A DNA stretch of 64,000 nt from Vitrella brassicaformis (Eukaryota > Sar > Vitrellaceae), in NCBI GenBank assembly GCA_001179505.1, contig CDMY01000289.1, positions 62,441 to 126,440 on the forward strand, written 5' to 3'. A program made the position numbers and the translations under genes. This document shows, piece by piece, positions 11,750 to 23,478 of the stretch. Numbering within the stretch: position 1 is the stretch's first letter; each line of letters begins with the position of its first letter. The notes beneath the pieces are model-generated. The model worked only from the letters and a program-made list of their open reading frames with translations, did no database searches and was not told where the DNA came from.

Positions 11750-12058
11750 GGCGTCCAAACACAAACTCGGTAGGTATACAAATACGTTTCGTCTGCACAT
11801 GTGTAGACAACGGCTTGTCAGACACACATAAACACACCCTCGATGCAGGCACGTCGCAGGGCATCAGATGGACAGGGCATCCACACCAATAAAAGGCTGG
11901 CATTCATCGGCCCTCGCACGCATGACAGCAGCATTGAATTTCTGTCTATAAAACCTCCCACCAACCCAGGGGGAGCGAGAGAGGCATGACGGACACACAA
12001 GAAGTGAGTGGGTGAGACAGAGGCATGGCATGGCAGCCGGCTGGAAAGCGATCATGAG
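11040..12058. repeat. Degenerate ~0.5 kb non-coding tandem repeat
   Basis: Two diverged copies lie side by side, about 11040-11545 and 11556-12058. Shared landmarks in the same order are CTTGCTTTGTGCTC, GTCATGCT(G/C)ATCAATG, ACACCCTCG, GCATCAGATGGACAG, the CATTCATTCG/CATTCATCGG stretch, and GGCAGCCGGCTGG near the end. Both contain GACAGACAGG-like microsatellites. No coding potential is seen. Confidence 0.6.
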
Positions 12059-12234
12059 TGTGTAGGTACATCTAGGCCTGCAGATATGGAGGCACTAAAA
12101 ACGACGCGAACACCACCGCCGTCGCAAACTGACAAATACACACGCACAGGGACGATTGCGGTGTGGTTACCTCTGTACGTCAGACTAGCGTGTGTCGTCA
12201 CGTACCTTCTGCCCCTCTCGCACAAATGGAGCGA

Positions 12235-13642
12235 TTATCGGTCGAACATCATGGCAGCGACGGCGGCCCCAAGCACCACACGAGCCAACCGAGTCGTGAT
12301 GGGGAAGCGGACTTTGAAGGCGTCACCCCCACCAGGCACGGCACACTCCGTCGTGTAGGCGCGAACACTCACTGCGAGCACACAAACGAGACCAAAGCGA
12401 CCAAAGCGAGAATTAAAGTGAGAGCGTTCTTCACCATGTGCTGTGCTGTGTTGTGCCGTGCTGACCGAAGGTCGTTGGGCGGGTCATGGGTACAGAGATA
12501 TGAACCCACGCGACGAAGGGGTGGCTGGCGTCGGTCAGCACGAGGCAGCGTAGCGGGACAAAGTCCGATCCCTGTCGTAGCCAGGACGTTGTGCTGGTGG
12601 TGCACCCATCCACTCGTGTGTGGGAGGACTGCATGAGCAGCGCCAGAATCCGCTCGTGGCCAACATGTCTGTCGACAGACACACAGACAAGTGGGCATGT
12701 CAGTCACATCACACACCAATATGTCCCCCTCTGCCACCGCTCACCTGCCGGCCAGGTGCTGCGTGGGCTGGCGGTTCTGGCGGAAGTGGTCGAGGATGAA
12801 GTACTTGACGAACGACGACGCTGAGGCATACAGGCTGCCGTCTTGCGGCGCACACATCGCCTTCCAGTAGCCACCCATCGGACTCGTCGAATACTCCACT
12901 GAGCAGCGGACCGGCGGGTCATGCGCCTGCCGGTGCTGGTGGAAGGGGTGGTTGGCCGGAATTGGCGGGTCCACGATCATGTCGAAGTCGTCGTGGTCCA
13001 GGATGGCGCGCAGCCGGTCGCCCTGCTCGAAGAGCTGGAAGCACACCTGCGGCCGTGGCTCGAACGTCATGCTGGACGGCAGCATGACCTTGGCATCGCC
13101 GAAGTTGATGTGACGGCCGACGAGCTTGAGGTGTGCCAACACACGTGGCTCAGATAAGAATGCCTGCACACACCAATCACATAGTCGAAATCACATTTCC
13201 CCCGCCAAACAAAGCGGGACCATCCCAATCTCACCGTCTTGTTTGCGTATCGGTCGAGTATGTCGGCAGCAGTGAGGCTGACGGGCAGGTGGCAGTAGCC
13301 GCACTTCGCCGCCAGCTCAATCACCTTGCCCATCTCGTCCGAGCCTCCCGCCTCCGTCACGCACACCGCCGTCAGCAGGGCGGCCTCATCCATGTGCTGA
13401 TCGTCGAACACCAGCAGGCTGAGCGGCTGCCCGTTGACCACCCGCCGCAGCCCCGCCTGCTGGCTGAGTGAGTGGGTCAGCCACTGCCGCAGCTGGGCCG
13501 CCCTGAAGGGGTTTCTGAGCCACTTTGCTGTGACTCGCAGCGTAAGTATGTCCTTGAGGCCGAGCAGAAAGTTGCTCCGGCGACCAACGGACACGTAGTG
13601 GACGGGATGCTGCTGCTGCTGCTCCTGTTGGGGCTGCATCAT
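12235..13642 (-). CDS. Unrecognised protein with a C-terminal hydrophobic helix
   Basis: Four exons read leftwards from the ATG at 13642 and end at TAA 12235. Near the N-terminus are a Gln-rich stretch ([13 protein letters not shown]) and the helical block FLLGLKDILTLRVTAKWLRN. A middle exon has CFQLFEQGDRLRAILDHDDF and YSTSPMGGYWKAMCAPQDGS. The next exon has SDFVPLRCLVLTDASHPFV. The last exon (GGGDAFKVRFPITTRLARVV, then LGAAVAAMMFDR) ends in a short hydrophobic helix. Phases agree at every junction, including a 2-nt phase at HLAGR|HVGHE. The protein has about 390 residues. I recognise no family. The tail could be a membrane anchor or an amphipathic helix. Confidence 0.72.
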
Positions 13643-13903
13643 CACGGCCGTTGGATCTATCGCCGAGGGGACGAGGGCGCGAGGAGGCGGTTGGACGAAA
13701 CGAGATGGGAAGAAGCAAACGGCCGAGTGCGATGCGTGAGTGATTTTTTGAGCTAAGCTCGCATGATTGGCTTTGCGAGATGCGCGTGATGCGATGCGAG
13801 CACCTTAAGCACTTTACTACGTAGACGAGCCTTCCTTTGTTGCCGCCTGAGATGTCATTGAGCCGCTGTTAGATCCGCTGTTCCCTCCCTGCGACCTATC
13901 TAC
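13643..13903. promoter_or_regulatory. Short divergent intergenic region
   Basis: 261 bp between the ATGs of two divergent genes (13642 minus, 13904 plus). It presumably holds both promoters. No recognisable motif was found. Confidence 0.35.
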
Positions 13904-14919
13904 ATGCCCAGGATGGCCGAGTCCGGCGTGCGTCGCACCTCCAACCGGACGGTCTTCGACGGCGTGACCGACAACGGTGCCCCTGAGGCCATGCTCAATG
14001 GTGCTGGGCCGGGTCGCGCCAAGGGACGGTCGGGCTCCAAGCTGCTGCGGCGGATGGTGGCAGCTGTCACGGTGCTGGCCATATTCGGCACTTCACTCAC
14101 CTTCCTGCTATTCAGGTAAACCCATGACACTCGCAGACAGATCCATGACATCGTATTGCTGAGTGTTGTGCTTCTTTCCCCTTCGTGGTGCGGTGCAGAT
14201 CTTTCCTCTATGACCCGGGGTATAGTCTAGACCCGTCATACCTCTACTCCACCCACTACGGCCAGCTGGACATCCCCCAGCACCGCTCACTCTCCCGCGC
14301 AGCCAGGCACAGACTCGGCGGGGCCAAACGCGACGCAGCCAGCCAGGCGGCCGCCTCGGGAGGCAACACGAGCAATCAGCAGCCGCAGGCGGGCGCTTTC
14401 TCTGCTGTTGGTGAGGTGGATGTTGCGGCAGCAGCGGTTGCAGCAGCGGTTGCGGCAGCGGATGAAGATCCGAGGCGTCATCGGCCCGAGTACATTCAGG
14501 AGTTCCTCGACTGGCTAGGGAAAAATGGGATGCCCTCGACTAGCTACGAAGGGTCCGTCAAGACCGACATGTCCAGCGGCCGGCTCGTACTCAAGGCGGC
14601 ACGGTGAGTAAGCGGAGAGAGAGAGAGAGAGAGAGAGAGAAGGCTGTATGCGGAAAGAAAGTATGTATGTGTGTGTGTGTGCGTGTGTCTGGTGTAGTGA
14701 CATCAAGTGGGGTGAGCTGATCTTGAGTGTGCCGGCCTCGGCTGTTCTCAACATCACCGCCGCCAAATGGAGCAGACCGGGCGGGCCGCTGATCGATGAA
14801 GCTCGCAAACGACGTAACACAAACGATGCCACAACCACACACACACACACATCCATCCACCCACCGATTCATTCAGTCATTCCACGTGAGCTTCCTCGCC
14901 TGTTTGGTGCCTTGGTGTC

Positions 14920-14957
<38 letters not shown>

Positions 14958-17134
14958 TCTGTGTGTGTGCAGGTGATCTGTCCGTGGAGGAGGCCATGTA
15001 TGCCTTTGCGATGCACGAGTGGCTGCGGGCGGACAAGAGTCACTGGTGGCCATGGATCAAGCTGTGGCCGCAGCAACCTGACGCTATCGTCTACTTCGAC
15101 CAAAAGAATCTCGATGAGGCGCAGGTGAGACTGGCACATTGAGAGAGAGAAAGGGATGCCCGCCCGCATCTCTTTGTCTCAATGTCCGGGAATGGGCGAT
15201 GTATGTGTTGTGTGCGCAGGATTTCCGGTTGTCTGATGTGCGTGACGATGAGCTGCAGGACGTCACTCGCCAGTACCAACACATCTTCGCAGAGACGCTC
15301 ACACGAAAGAACAAGAAGATATTCCCGCCAACCCTCTACACAGGCACGTGACACTCCACACACACGGCGCACCGACCGACGCGCACACATTGCACCTTGT
15401 GAATGGGTGGGTGGATGTGTCCTGCAGAGGATTTGTTCAAGTGGGTGCGTTCGAATCTGATGTCGCGGTTTTTCCACGTGGCCGATGCGGTGGAGCAGAT
15501 CTACGTGCCGCTCGTGGACTTCCTTGACCACAAAGACCTGCCCACATGCAATCAGGTACACACACACCCACACACACACAGATGAATGAGTCCATCCATC
15601 CATCCATCCAACCAATCGGTCGATCAACCAATCGGTCGATCAACCGACTGATTGCCTGCAGGACGACGACACGATCATGTTTGGGTGGAACGCCAAGACG
15701 CGTCGGCACGAGGTCTTCGCCAACGAGGACTCGCCGGCCGACACCCCGCTGTCCCTCTGCTACAACCCCGACACCAACATGCAGCTCCTCAGGTACTACG
15801 GCTTCGCAATGCCCCAAAACATATGGGACGAGGTGACCGTGGTCGTCACCATCGATAACACCGACACGGACACAGCTGACGGGGGCGGTGGCGGCGGTGG
15901 CGGTGGCGGCGAGAATGGTGGGGGTGGTGGGGGCAAGGGCGGCGGTGGGGGGTGGGACGAGGAGGACGTCAGTATGAATGACGGAGAGCCCTACACAATG
16001 GAGGTCATGGTGCAGGTAGGTCAGACGGACAGACAGACAGACCATCCGTGTGTGTGTCGACCTGTCCATCCTTGTGTGTTGGTGCGCGTGTGTGTGTGTG
16101 TGCAGGACCCCCGCCGCCCGGACTTTCAGCTCGAGAAGACCATTTTGGAGCTCTGCGGCGCGGCAGAGGACCTCTGGACAGACGACGATGCCGAGGACGG
16201 TGGGGTCGGAGCACAGCAGGAGGTGCCGCCCACCGGCATGACCAACACATGGATCAACGACCGCCGCCGATGGCACGAGAACGACGTTGACGCCATGCTC
16301 GCACTCTACCGACAGAAGCGAGACAAGGCGGCAAACGCCCCACCAGCAGCAGCTGACAGCGAGGGTGACGGTGGTGGTGGTGGTGGTGCCAAGAAGGCGG
16401 TGCAGGTGACTCCCTGGTGTGTGGCGCAGTCTCTGTCAGTGCTGGACGACGTGTTGAAGGGCTACCCCACGACCCTTGAGCAGGATCAGCAGCTGTGGCA
16501 AGAGCTGACGGGCAAGGGCGGCGGGGTCAGCCAAAGCCGAAAGAACCAGAGACAGGACGCCGCCTACAGATCTGCTGTCGCATATCGGTGAGTGAGGCCA
16601 CCGACACACACAACACTACCATACACACATGCTCCTGTCTGTCTGCCTGTGTGTGTGTGTGTGTGTGTGTGTGTTGTGTGTGTCATCAGTCTGAATGCCA
16701 AGCGCATCTTGACAGAGGTCAAGGCGACCATCATCAAGTACCGCGATCTCCTCAAGATCCCCGTCGTCGACGTCAACAAGGCCAAACCAAAGACAGGCGC
16801 AAAGGGCAGCAGCGACAGCAAACAGACCATCGACAACAAACCACCGGCCCCTGCAGCCCACAACCAGCCCCCACCAGCACCAGCAGCAGCAGCAGTGGAC
16901 ACATCAGACCAGAAGGCCAGCAGCGGCAGCGGCAGCAGTGAGGGCAAGGAGACGGTCAAGCAGCGGCTGGAGAAGCTCAAGATGGCCGGACAGGTGCCCG
17001 ACACACACCAACAGCTACAGGGAGACGGCAAGGGCCAGCCAGAGGGGCAGCCAAAGGACAAGGGCCAGCAGCCACCAGCACCACCACCAGCAGCAGCGAA
17101 TGACGGGCCGAGGGTAGCCGTGGCGCAGCGATAG
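13904..17134 (+). CDS. Membrane-anchored SET-domain protein (Rubisco-LSMT/SETD type)
   Basis: About nine exons. After a basic N-terminus, residues ~48-68 form one membrane helix (MVAAVTVLAIFGTSLTFLLF), giving a type II anchor. An Ala-rich linker leads to the split SET region: YIQEFLDWLGKNGMPST, VLKAARDIKWGELILSVP, MHEWLRADKSHWWPWIKLWP and FDQKNLDEAQ. The pseudo-knot position, NH in active family members, reads FLDHKDLPTCN, so Asn is replaced by Asp. A later block, LCYNPDTNMQLLRYYGF, matches the family's Y-x-YGF segment and starts the substrate-binding domain. The C-terminal part has Gly-rich insertions (a polyglycine run at 15880-15950) and a Lys/Gln/Pro/Ala-rich tail. Known relatives methylate lysine or histidine on non-histone proteins; activity here is uncertain because of the Asp. 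Confidence 0.75.
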
Positions 17135-17696
17135 CAGAGGGGCAGGGGGAGGGAGGGGGGCATTAATTGAGGGTGGCTGGGTGTTGACGGACGGATGGAT
17201 GGATCTATCCGTCTGTCCGTCCGTCCACATCACTGTGTATGTATGTATTTGTGCAGGGGAGGGTGGCGGGGTGGGGTGGTGGGTGTATTTAGCTTGCTCA
17301 TGGCTGACCCACGAGCGGATGACAGACAGGCAGGCAGGCAGACGGCAGCCACAATGTAGGTGTGTGTGAGGTGAGGCGAGCCAGGCGAGGCGGGCGATAT
17401 GATAGGTAGGTGTGTGTGCCGTGTCCTTTGGTCCGTCCCTTTCCTCAGTCTCTCATGAGTGTGCGTACGTGTGGCTGTCTTACCTGTCCAGTTGGATCAC
17501 TCATACAATGAATAGATAACCGACACACTCAGATAAGACAAGAACGAGCTATCAGTCCCAATGTAGGGTTCAGTGGTAGGGTGCAAAACCTTCTCGAAGA
17601 ACGCGTTTCGGTGATGAGCAACGGGAAAAAGAACGTCTTCAACCAGGTGTTTCACGTTTCCGAGCGCCCTCCCCGCCCTTTTGACTGGTTGTATAA
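17135..17696. other. Intergenic stretch
   Basis: No exon found. TGTG and GACAGGCAGGCAG microsatellites and the presumed 3' UTR of the SET gene. Confidence 0.4.
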
Positions 17697-17699
17697 ATG

Positions 17700-18590
17700 A
17701 AAAAACAGACAGATCTGAGTTGTGTGGTGAAGATCTCTCCTGCATCGCACCTGCCGCCCGAATGCCCCTCCATTCGGGGTTTGAACCCTTCGGTCTACAA
17801 ACCCCGCTCACGACCCTTCGGTCTTAAAACCTTTCAGTCTACGCTAGCCTTAAAACCAGTTCCGGCCGTCAACAGGGTTTAAACCCTTCGGTCGTCAAAC
17901 CCTGCTCAGGATGTGGCGGCGTCCCCTGGGCCTTTATGAGGGGGTTTTTGACGTGTCTAGGTGTCCTACCGAGCGTCCTCGATGGCAAGGTCCCTTCCCT
18001 GAAGAGTGCGAGGGCTACAAGGACGTGCCGGTGTACTACAAGAACCACCCACAAAGGTGTGCCGACTGCGCAGCCAGACCGGGACCGAAGGGGAGGCCTA
18101 CAATGTGAAGCTGATATGGAAAAAGTTCAAATCTCGCGGACTGGAGGCCAACAGGCTGGTCAGCCAGACCAATCAGAGGGGACTCATTCCATTGGTGTTC
18201 AAAGTGTCGGTATTGTCAGGTGCGCTTCATTGGCACACGTGGTGAGTTTGAAGTACGCTACCTGGAACACCGCGATGCATACGCCATCTGGGTGGGTGAG
18301 GCGCCGAAAGGGAAAACTGACACGAAGGCACACGGACGCAGACAGACAATCGTGACTGCCTGTCTGACTCTCCCTCTCCATTTGTGTGTGTGTGTGTGTG
18401 TGTGCGTGCGCCTGTGTGTGTCAGGGCCACTGTAGAGTCCCGAGAAGGAGGAGATATGGCGGAGAGAGAGCGCCTTCTTTTTGGTGAAATGGTGGCGCCG
18501 CTTCAACGAGAGGCGGCGGCAGCGGGCAGCCCATGATGAGGGAACTCAACCATTACTCACCTAAGTGAACTGAGGCGGGAGAGGCAGTCG
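17700..18590 (+). pseudogene. Left copy of an inverted gene-bearing repeat, with a nonsense codon
   Basis: This block matches, in opposite orientation, 23479-24271. The frame starts MWRRPLGLYEGVFDVSRCPT at 17911 and the family continues with EGYKDVPVYYKNHPQ. A zinc-finger-like block follows (FHWCSKCRYCQVRFIG), then EVRYLEHRDAYAIWVGEAP. The last exon, SPEKEEIWRRESAFFLVKWW, ends at TAA 18564. In the last exon the left copy has TAG just before SPEKEE where the right copy has TGG (Trp). A 2-nt indel near HPQ also changes frame relative to the right copy. It is therefore likely a decayed member of the family. Upstream lie three AAACCCTTCGGTC-type boxes (17787-17905). Confidence 0.6.
17763..17906. 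promoter_or_regulatory. Cluster of AAACCC/GGGTTT hairpin-like boxes
   Basis: GGGGTTTGAACCCTTCGGTC followed by TACAAACCCC, then ACCCTTCGGTCTTAAAACC, then CAGGGTTTAAACCCTTCGGT followed by CGTCAAACCCTG. The outer and last units are inverted repeats (GGGTTT...AAACCC). The last box ends six bases before the ATG at 17911. Confidence 0.5.
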
Positions 18591-18948
18591 TGTCCATGAT
18601 GTGTGCAGCTGGGAAGGAGTAGATATGGGACGAGAGAGGTAGTTGCAAATAAACAGACACCGGCACAGCTCTGTCACACGACGACAGAGCTGTTTGTTCC
18701 TCCATGTATATAGGCAGAATGTTTGCATGTGCGACGCCAATCTGTTTTTATTGTCATTTCCTGTATTGACGGCACCGTTTATGATGCTTGAGACAGACGA
18801 CAAAAGTCAAGACAACATCGTGACAAGCCAGCCGAGGGTCTGCCGGTAGCTGGGCCCGAATGTGCCGCGCCAGACATTGAGCAGAAGTTGAACTGTCGTT
18901 GTTGAATTCCTCCGCCGTCGATCTCATATGTTGCACTCTGGCGGGCCG

Positions 18949-18990
18949 AGAAACCCTTCAGTCTTGAAACCCTGCAGGTTTTTGACTGGC
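18949..18990. promoter_or_regulatory. AAACCCTTCAGTC box upstream of the HDAC gene
   Basis: A one-base variant of the box seen at 9376 and 17880: AAACCCTTCAGTC, then TTGAAACCCTGCAGGTTT, which is partly palindromic. It lies about 270 bp before the HDAC start codon. The regulatory role is inferred from recurrence only. Confidence 0.35.
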
Positions 18991-19244
18991 GCTCCGACAT
19001 CACCACGCGTTTACCCGCGCTTCACTCCGATCGCCGAATCGCCGAGGCGCCGCATCGCCATACACGGGAAAGGAGTGGAGCACCTGATCTGATCAGCCGG
19101 CTGGGAACGAGGAAAGCCTCACAAGCAGCACCAGCAGCACCAGCAGCAGCGACCACAGCAGACCAACCGCACATGAGCCAGTCGCAGGCTCCGCAGCAGC
19201 CGCCAGATTCAGCCAGTCAAGTCAGCAGTTGAGAGGAGGAGAGG

Positions 19245-20300
19245 ATGGCGAATCGTCAGAAGGTCGCTTACTTCTACGACTCTGACATCGGGAGCTACTA
19301 CTATGGTGCGGGGCACCCCATGAAGCCGCAGCGCATGAAGATGACACACGCGCTCATCATGGCGTATGACCTATACAGGAAGATGGAGGTCAGCCACACA
19401 CGCACACAAGGGAGGGAGGGAGGCCGGGAGGGAGGGACGGAGGGAGGAGCCTGTGTGTGTGTGTGTGTGTGTTGTGTGTGAAGGTGTACCGTCCCCACAA
19501 GGCGAGTGACCCTGAGCTTGAGATGTTCCACGAGCAGGACTACATCAACTTCCTCTCACAGATCAACCCAGAGACCACAAAGGTCAGACAGACAGACAGA
19601 CAGACACACAAGGAAGCACACGCACACATGATCAGGTTCTTACGTGTGTGTGTGTGTGTGTGCGTGTGGTGCTGCTGTTGACCGATCAGGATTGGATCCA
19701 GCAGATGAAGCGCTTCAACGTGGGCGAGGCCACCGACTGCCCCGTCTTCGACGGACTCTTCGAGTTCCAGGTGTGTGAATGAGTGATACCGACCAATCTG
19801 CTGCCTGTCTGTCTGCTTGCGATGTCCATCTGTGTGCGTGCGTATGTGTGTGTGTGTGTGCAGCAATCGTGTGCGGGTGCGTCGATCGACGGCGCGCAGA
19901 AGCTCAACAACGGCCAGAGCGACGTGTGCATCAACTGGTCTGGGGGGCTGCACCACGCCAAGAGGGCAGAGGCCTCGGGCTTCTGCTACATCAATGTGAG
20001 AGCGCACGGGCAGACAGACGTCCAGGCGACCACAGACACCCAGAGAGGGAGATTCACCCATCCATCTCTCTGTGTGTGGGTGGGTGGGTGGATTGGTCCA
20101 GGACATTGTGCTGGGCATATTGGAGCTGCTCAAGTACCATGCTCGCGTAATGTACGTCGACATCGACATTCATCACGGCGATGGGGTCGAGGAGGCATTC
20201 TACGTCACACCGAGGTAGGTGGGTGCAGTCAGGCAGACACACACAATACAGTACTGAACGCCATAGCCAGGTGGAATCGCCTGTATGTCTGTGGTTGTCC

Positions 20301-20334
<34 letters not shown>

Positions 20335-21668
20335 GGTGATGACAGTGTCGTTCCACAAGTTTGGCGACTTCTTCCCGGGCACAGGGGACATCACCGACGT
20401 CGGAGCCCAGAAAGGTGACTGACCAGCCAAACAGATGCTATGCTGCACACCGATGAGTGAGTGCTCCATCTGCCTGTTGTCTGTCTGTCTGTCTGTCTGT
20501 CTGTGCGTGTGTGGTGTGGCACAGGCAAGTACTACTCAGTGAACGTGCCGCTGCAGGACGGCATCGACAACGAGTCCTTCCTGGCCCTTTTCCGCCCCAT
20601 CATGAACAAGTGCGTCGAAGTCTACAGGCCGGGCGCAATCGTCCTCCAGTGCGGCGCTGACTCGCTCCACGGTAAATAGGGGGCGATCGATGGATGCATC
20701 GCATCCAGCCATCCACACACACATGCATGTGATGTGGCTGCACATGACATGTGGCGGGTGGGTGGGTGCGTTCAGGTGACCGTCTGGGCAAGTTCAATCT
20801 GACGATCCAGGGCCACGCTGCGTGTGTCAAGCACTGCCAGTCTTTCAACATCCCGCTGCTGGTGCTGGGCGGCGGCGGATACACCATACGGAACGTCGCT
20901 CGGTGAGTGAGCAGTCGTCAGTCCAGTCAACACACAGACAGGGAAGGAGGGAGGGAGGGACCAGTGGGATGCCGGCCGATAGGTGAATGCCTGTGTGTGT
21001 GTGTGTGTGTGTGTGTCCATGGGATGGGCGTGCCCATCCATCCATCCATCAGGTGCTGGACTTATGAGACGGGTGTGATCCTCGGTGACGAGAACAACAT
21101 GGACAACCAAATACCTACAAACGTACGGATCGCATCCCATGTGCCCACCCACCCACTCAGGCACTCAGAGGGATATGGCCTTCGTGTGTCTGCGCTTGTT
21201 GACCAGGACTTTTACGAGTACTTCCACCCCTCGTACGAGCTGCTGCTGCCGGCCGGCGGGACGGTCGTCAACCAGAACCCCAAAGACCACCTGCAGAAGA
21301 CCAAACAGCGGGTATTCGAAAATCTCGGATTTCTCGAACACGCCCCAGGTCGGTACCAACCACACACAACACACCCAACCACACACACACGCACGCACAT
21401 TGCCCCGTGTGTTGTGCACCCTTCTCTCTCCTCCCTCTCTGTCTCTCTCTTTCTGTGTGTGTGTTTAGGCGTTCAGTTTTCGCACGTCCCGCCGGATTTC
21501 TTTGACGACAACGACGACGAGGACGAAGAGATGCAGCGGACTGTGGGGTGGTCGGGCGGCGGCCGGGCCCCGGGCATCATGGACGGGGGCAAGGGCACAC
21601 ACAGAGTAAGGGGCAGGGACAACCCCAATGACCTCTACCCTGAGAACCTTAGAGCGCGAGCAGGATGA
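19245..21668 (+). CDS. HDAC: Class I histone deacetylase
   Basis: Zn-dependent lysine deacetylase of the Rpd3/HDAC1-3 class, nuclear. Eleven exons (first 19245-19388). It opens [20 protein letters not shown] and [10 protein letters not shown], the family's N-terminal signature. It continues with [12 protein letters not shown], then the active-site exon [20 protein letters not shown] (His-His charge relay). The metal site is in [19 protein letters not shown], followed by [29 protein letters not shown] and [19 protein letters not shown] with the catalytic Tyr. All catalytic residues are intact. The C-terminus ([20 protein letters not shown], then [12 protein letters not shown]) is acidic and short. 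Length is about 430 residues, typical for the class. Introns carry long (TG)n tracts, for example at 20304-20335. Confidence 0.96.
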
Positions 21669-21951
21669 ATGACCAGACTGATCGACTGACATGCCTGTGG
21701 GCGTCCATGCCAGGCACACTCACAGAGAGAGACACACAGGCTTTATTATTCCGTGCTTGCTGAGATAGATGGTCGTCGGTCAATGTTGGAAGATGGTTTA
21801 TGCAGACAGACAGAGGTCAGGTCGCGCAGCCACAACACAGCAGAGTGGCAGGCAGCACATTGAGAGAGAAGGCGTCACAGATAAGGCACCTGGCTCGAGA
21901 AACCGAGACCAGGTCAGGTCAGATCAGAAGGTCCTGCAGTCAGTCAGTCGG

Positions 21952-22847
21952 TCACTTGGAGGAGAGCATCATCATCTGGATGTAGTCGGTGTAGTTGAAC
22001 ATGCCATCCGCACTGTCCAGCTGACTCACCAACGTACGACCCTGCACACATACACAACCATCCCGCACACACACACAAGGAGAAACAGAAAGAGAAAGAC
22101 CTGCAGAGACCGACTCATGCGCACGCGCCATATCTCATCTCGACCTCGTCTTCGCTGAGTTTTTCGTGGCCATAGGTGATGAGAGCCTTCTCGAGGTCAG
22201 CCACACGAATCTGACCCTCAGGCGCATCACCAGAAAACACCTGCACGCAGGCAGACACACACACATACACACACACAATCGGTGTCTCCTTCGGCTGGCC
22301 GGCTGGCTGCAGGTGCGAGGCTCACTTACTTTGAAAGCTCTCCTGACTTCGTCTGGTGTGTAGTCGGCGTTGACTTTGCGCGACATGACCTTGACGAACT
22401 CTGAAGAGGGAGCAAACAACAAGCAACAAGCAACAAGACAGCGCAGCAGTCTGCTGTCTCGATGGTGCGGGTTGAGATGACATGAAAAGGGCTGACCGTC
22501 AAAGTCGATTTCGCCGTCTCCGTTGTCGTCTATCTCGCTCACCATCAGCTGCAGCTCCTCCTGCGTAGTCGGGATGCCTAGACACCACACAACACAACAG
22601 GACACACACGCCACAAGACCAAGAATCACAAGCCAGTGACCCGTTGTGCCGTTTCCCCGTCCCCCCGTCCCCTCTCTCGGCTTTTCTTTGCCCTCAGCTA
22701 ATGGCAGACAGCCCCCCATTGCTCACCGAGTGTCTCCATGAGCTTCCCCAGCTCATCTGTCGATATGCTCCCGCCGCCGTCGGTGTCCACGAGGTTGAAG
22801 ATCTCACGAAACTCACGAATGTCGTCGTCTGTCAGGTTCGACGCCAT
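21952..22847 (-). CDS. Calmodulin-like EF-hand protein
   Basis: Five exons from the ATG at 22847 to TGA 21952. EF-hand 1 is complete (DTDGGGSISTDELGKLMETL), as is EF-hand 2 (EIDDNGDGEIDFDEFVKVMS). The third is degenerate (AFKVFSGDAPEGQIRVADLE), having lost most Ca ligands. The fourth is also degenerate (QLDSADGMFNYTDYIQMMML). Length is about 150 residues, as in calmodulin. The pattern of two good N-terminal and two poor C-terminal loops resembles alveolate calmodulin-like light chains and centrin relatives. An in-frame ATG 36 codons upstream would add an unrelated N-terminus, so the conserved MASNLTDDDIREFREIF start was chosen. Confidence 0.87.
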
Positions 22848-23478
22848 CCTGCCGATCTCAAAGGCGGAACACACCGAAATCTGCCACGCGCCGGCCAGAA
22901 ACTGCGAGCTAAGATTGCGGCCAGGCTGCATGGTTGCCCAGCTTGGTGCAGACATTGTTCAAGGCAAAATGTTCATGACCGAAAATGATCATACACGAGA
23001 CAGATGTCTCGCCGCCCATGATCCTTTATTTGTTTGTACACACAACGAACGGCTCATATGTATGTGCATCAGATGTGCATGCGTGTGTTTGTCTGTCTGG
23101 GAGGGGAGGGAATGTACACCGTGGCATCCACGCCTAGCTCGATAAAACAGTGCCGACTGTAGAAAACAGTGCTTGACTGACTACACACACAATTGTACAT
23201 TCACGAATTATCGTGTCGTCCCATGACAAACGTGCCTTCATGCGTATGCCTGGAGGGACGGACTGACTCATCTCTCGGCCCGCAAACTGAAGAGCTGCGG
23301 TCTGCTGCCACGCAGCTGATGAGCTGCTGACTCCCGTCACCATGACAACTCCTCCACGCCACAGACAGACAGACAGACAGACAGAAGACTGTGTAGGTGT
23401 CATCAGCTGAAATGGTGCCTTACCTTCAGTGACGACCTGAGAAGTGCCGGTGGATAACTCGTCGACCGAACACGACCG
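22848..23478. other. Intergenic stretch
   Basis: Promoter side of the calmodulin-like gene plus a CAGA microsatellite at 23361-23385. No exon seen. Confidence 0.4.

Noticed and set aside
19783-20418. Long plus-strand frame rich in VCVCVC inside the HDAC gene
   Set aside because: It is the (TG)n introns read through with exon fragments; the HDAC exons are in defined frames with correct splice sites.
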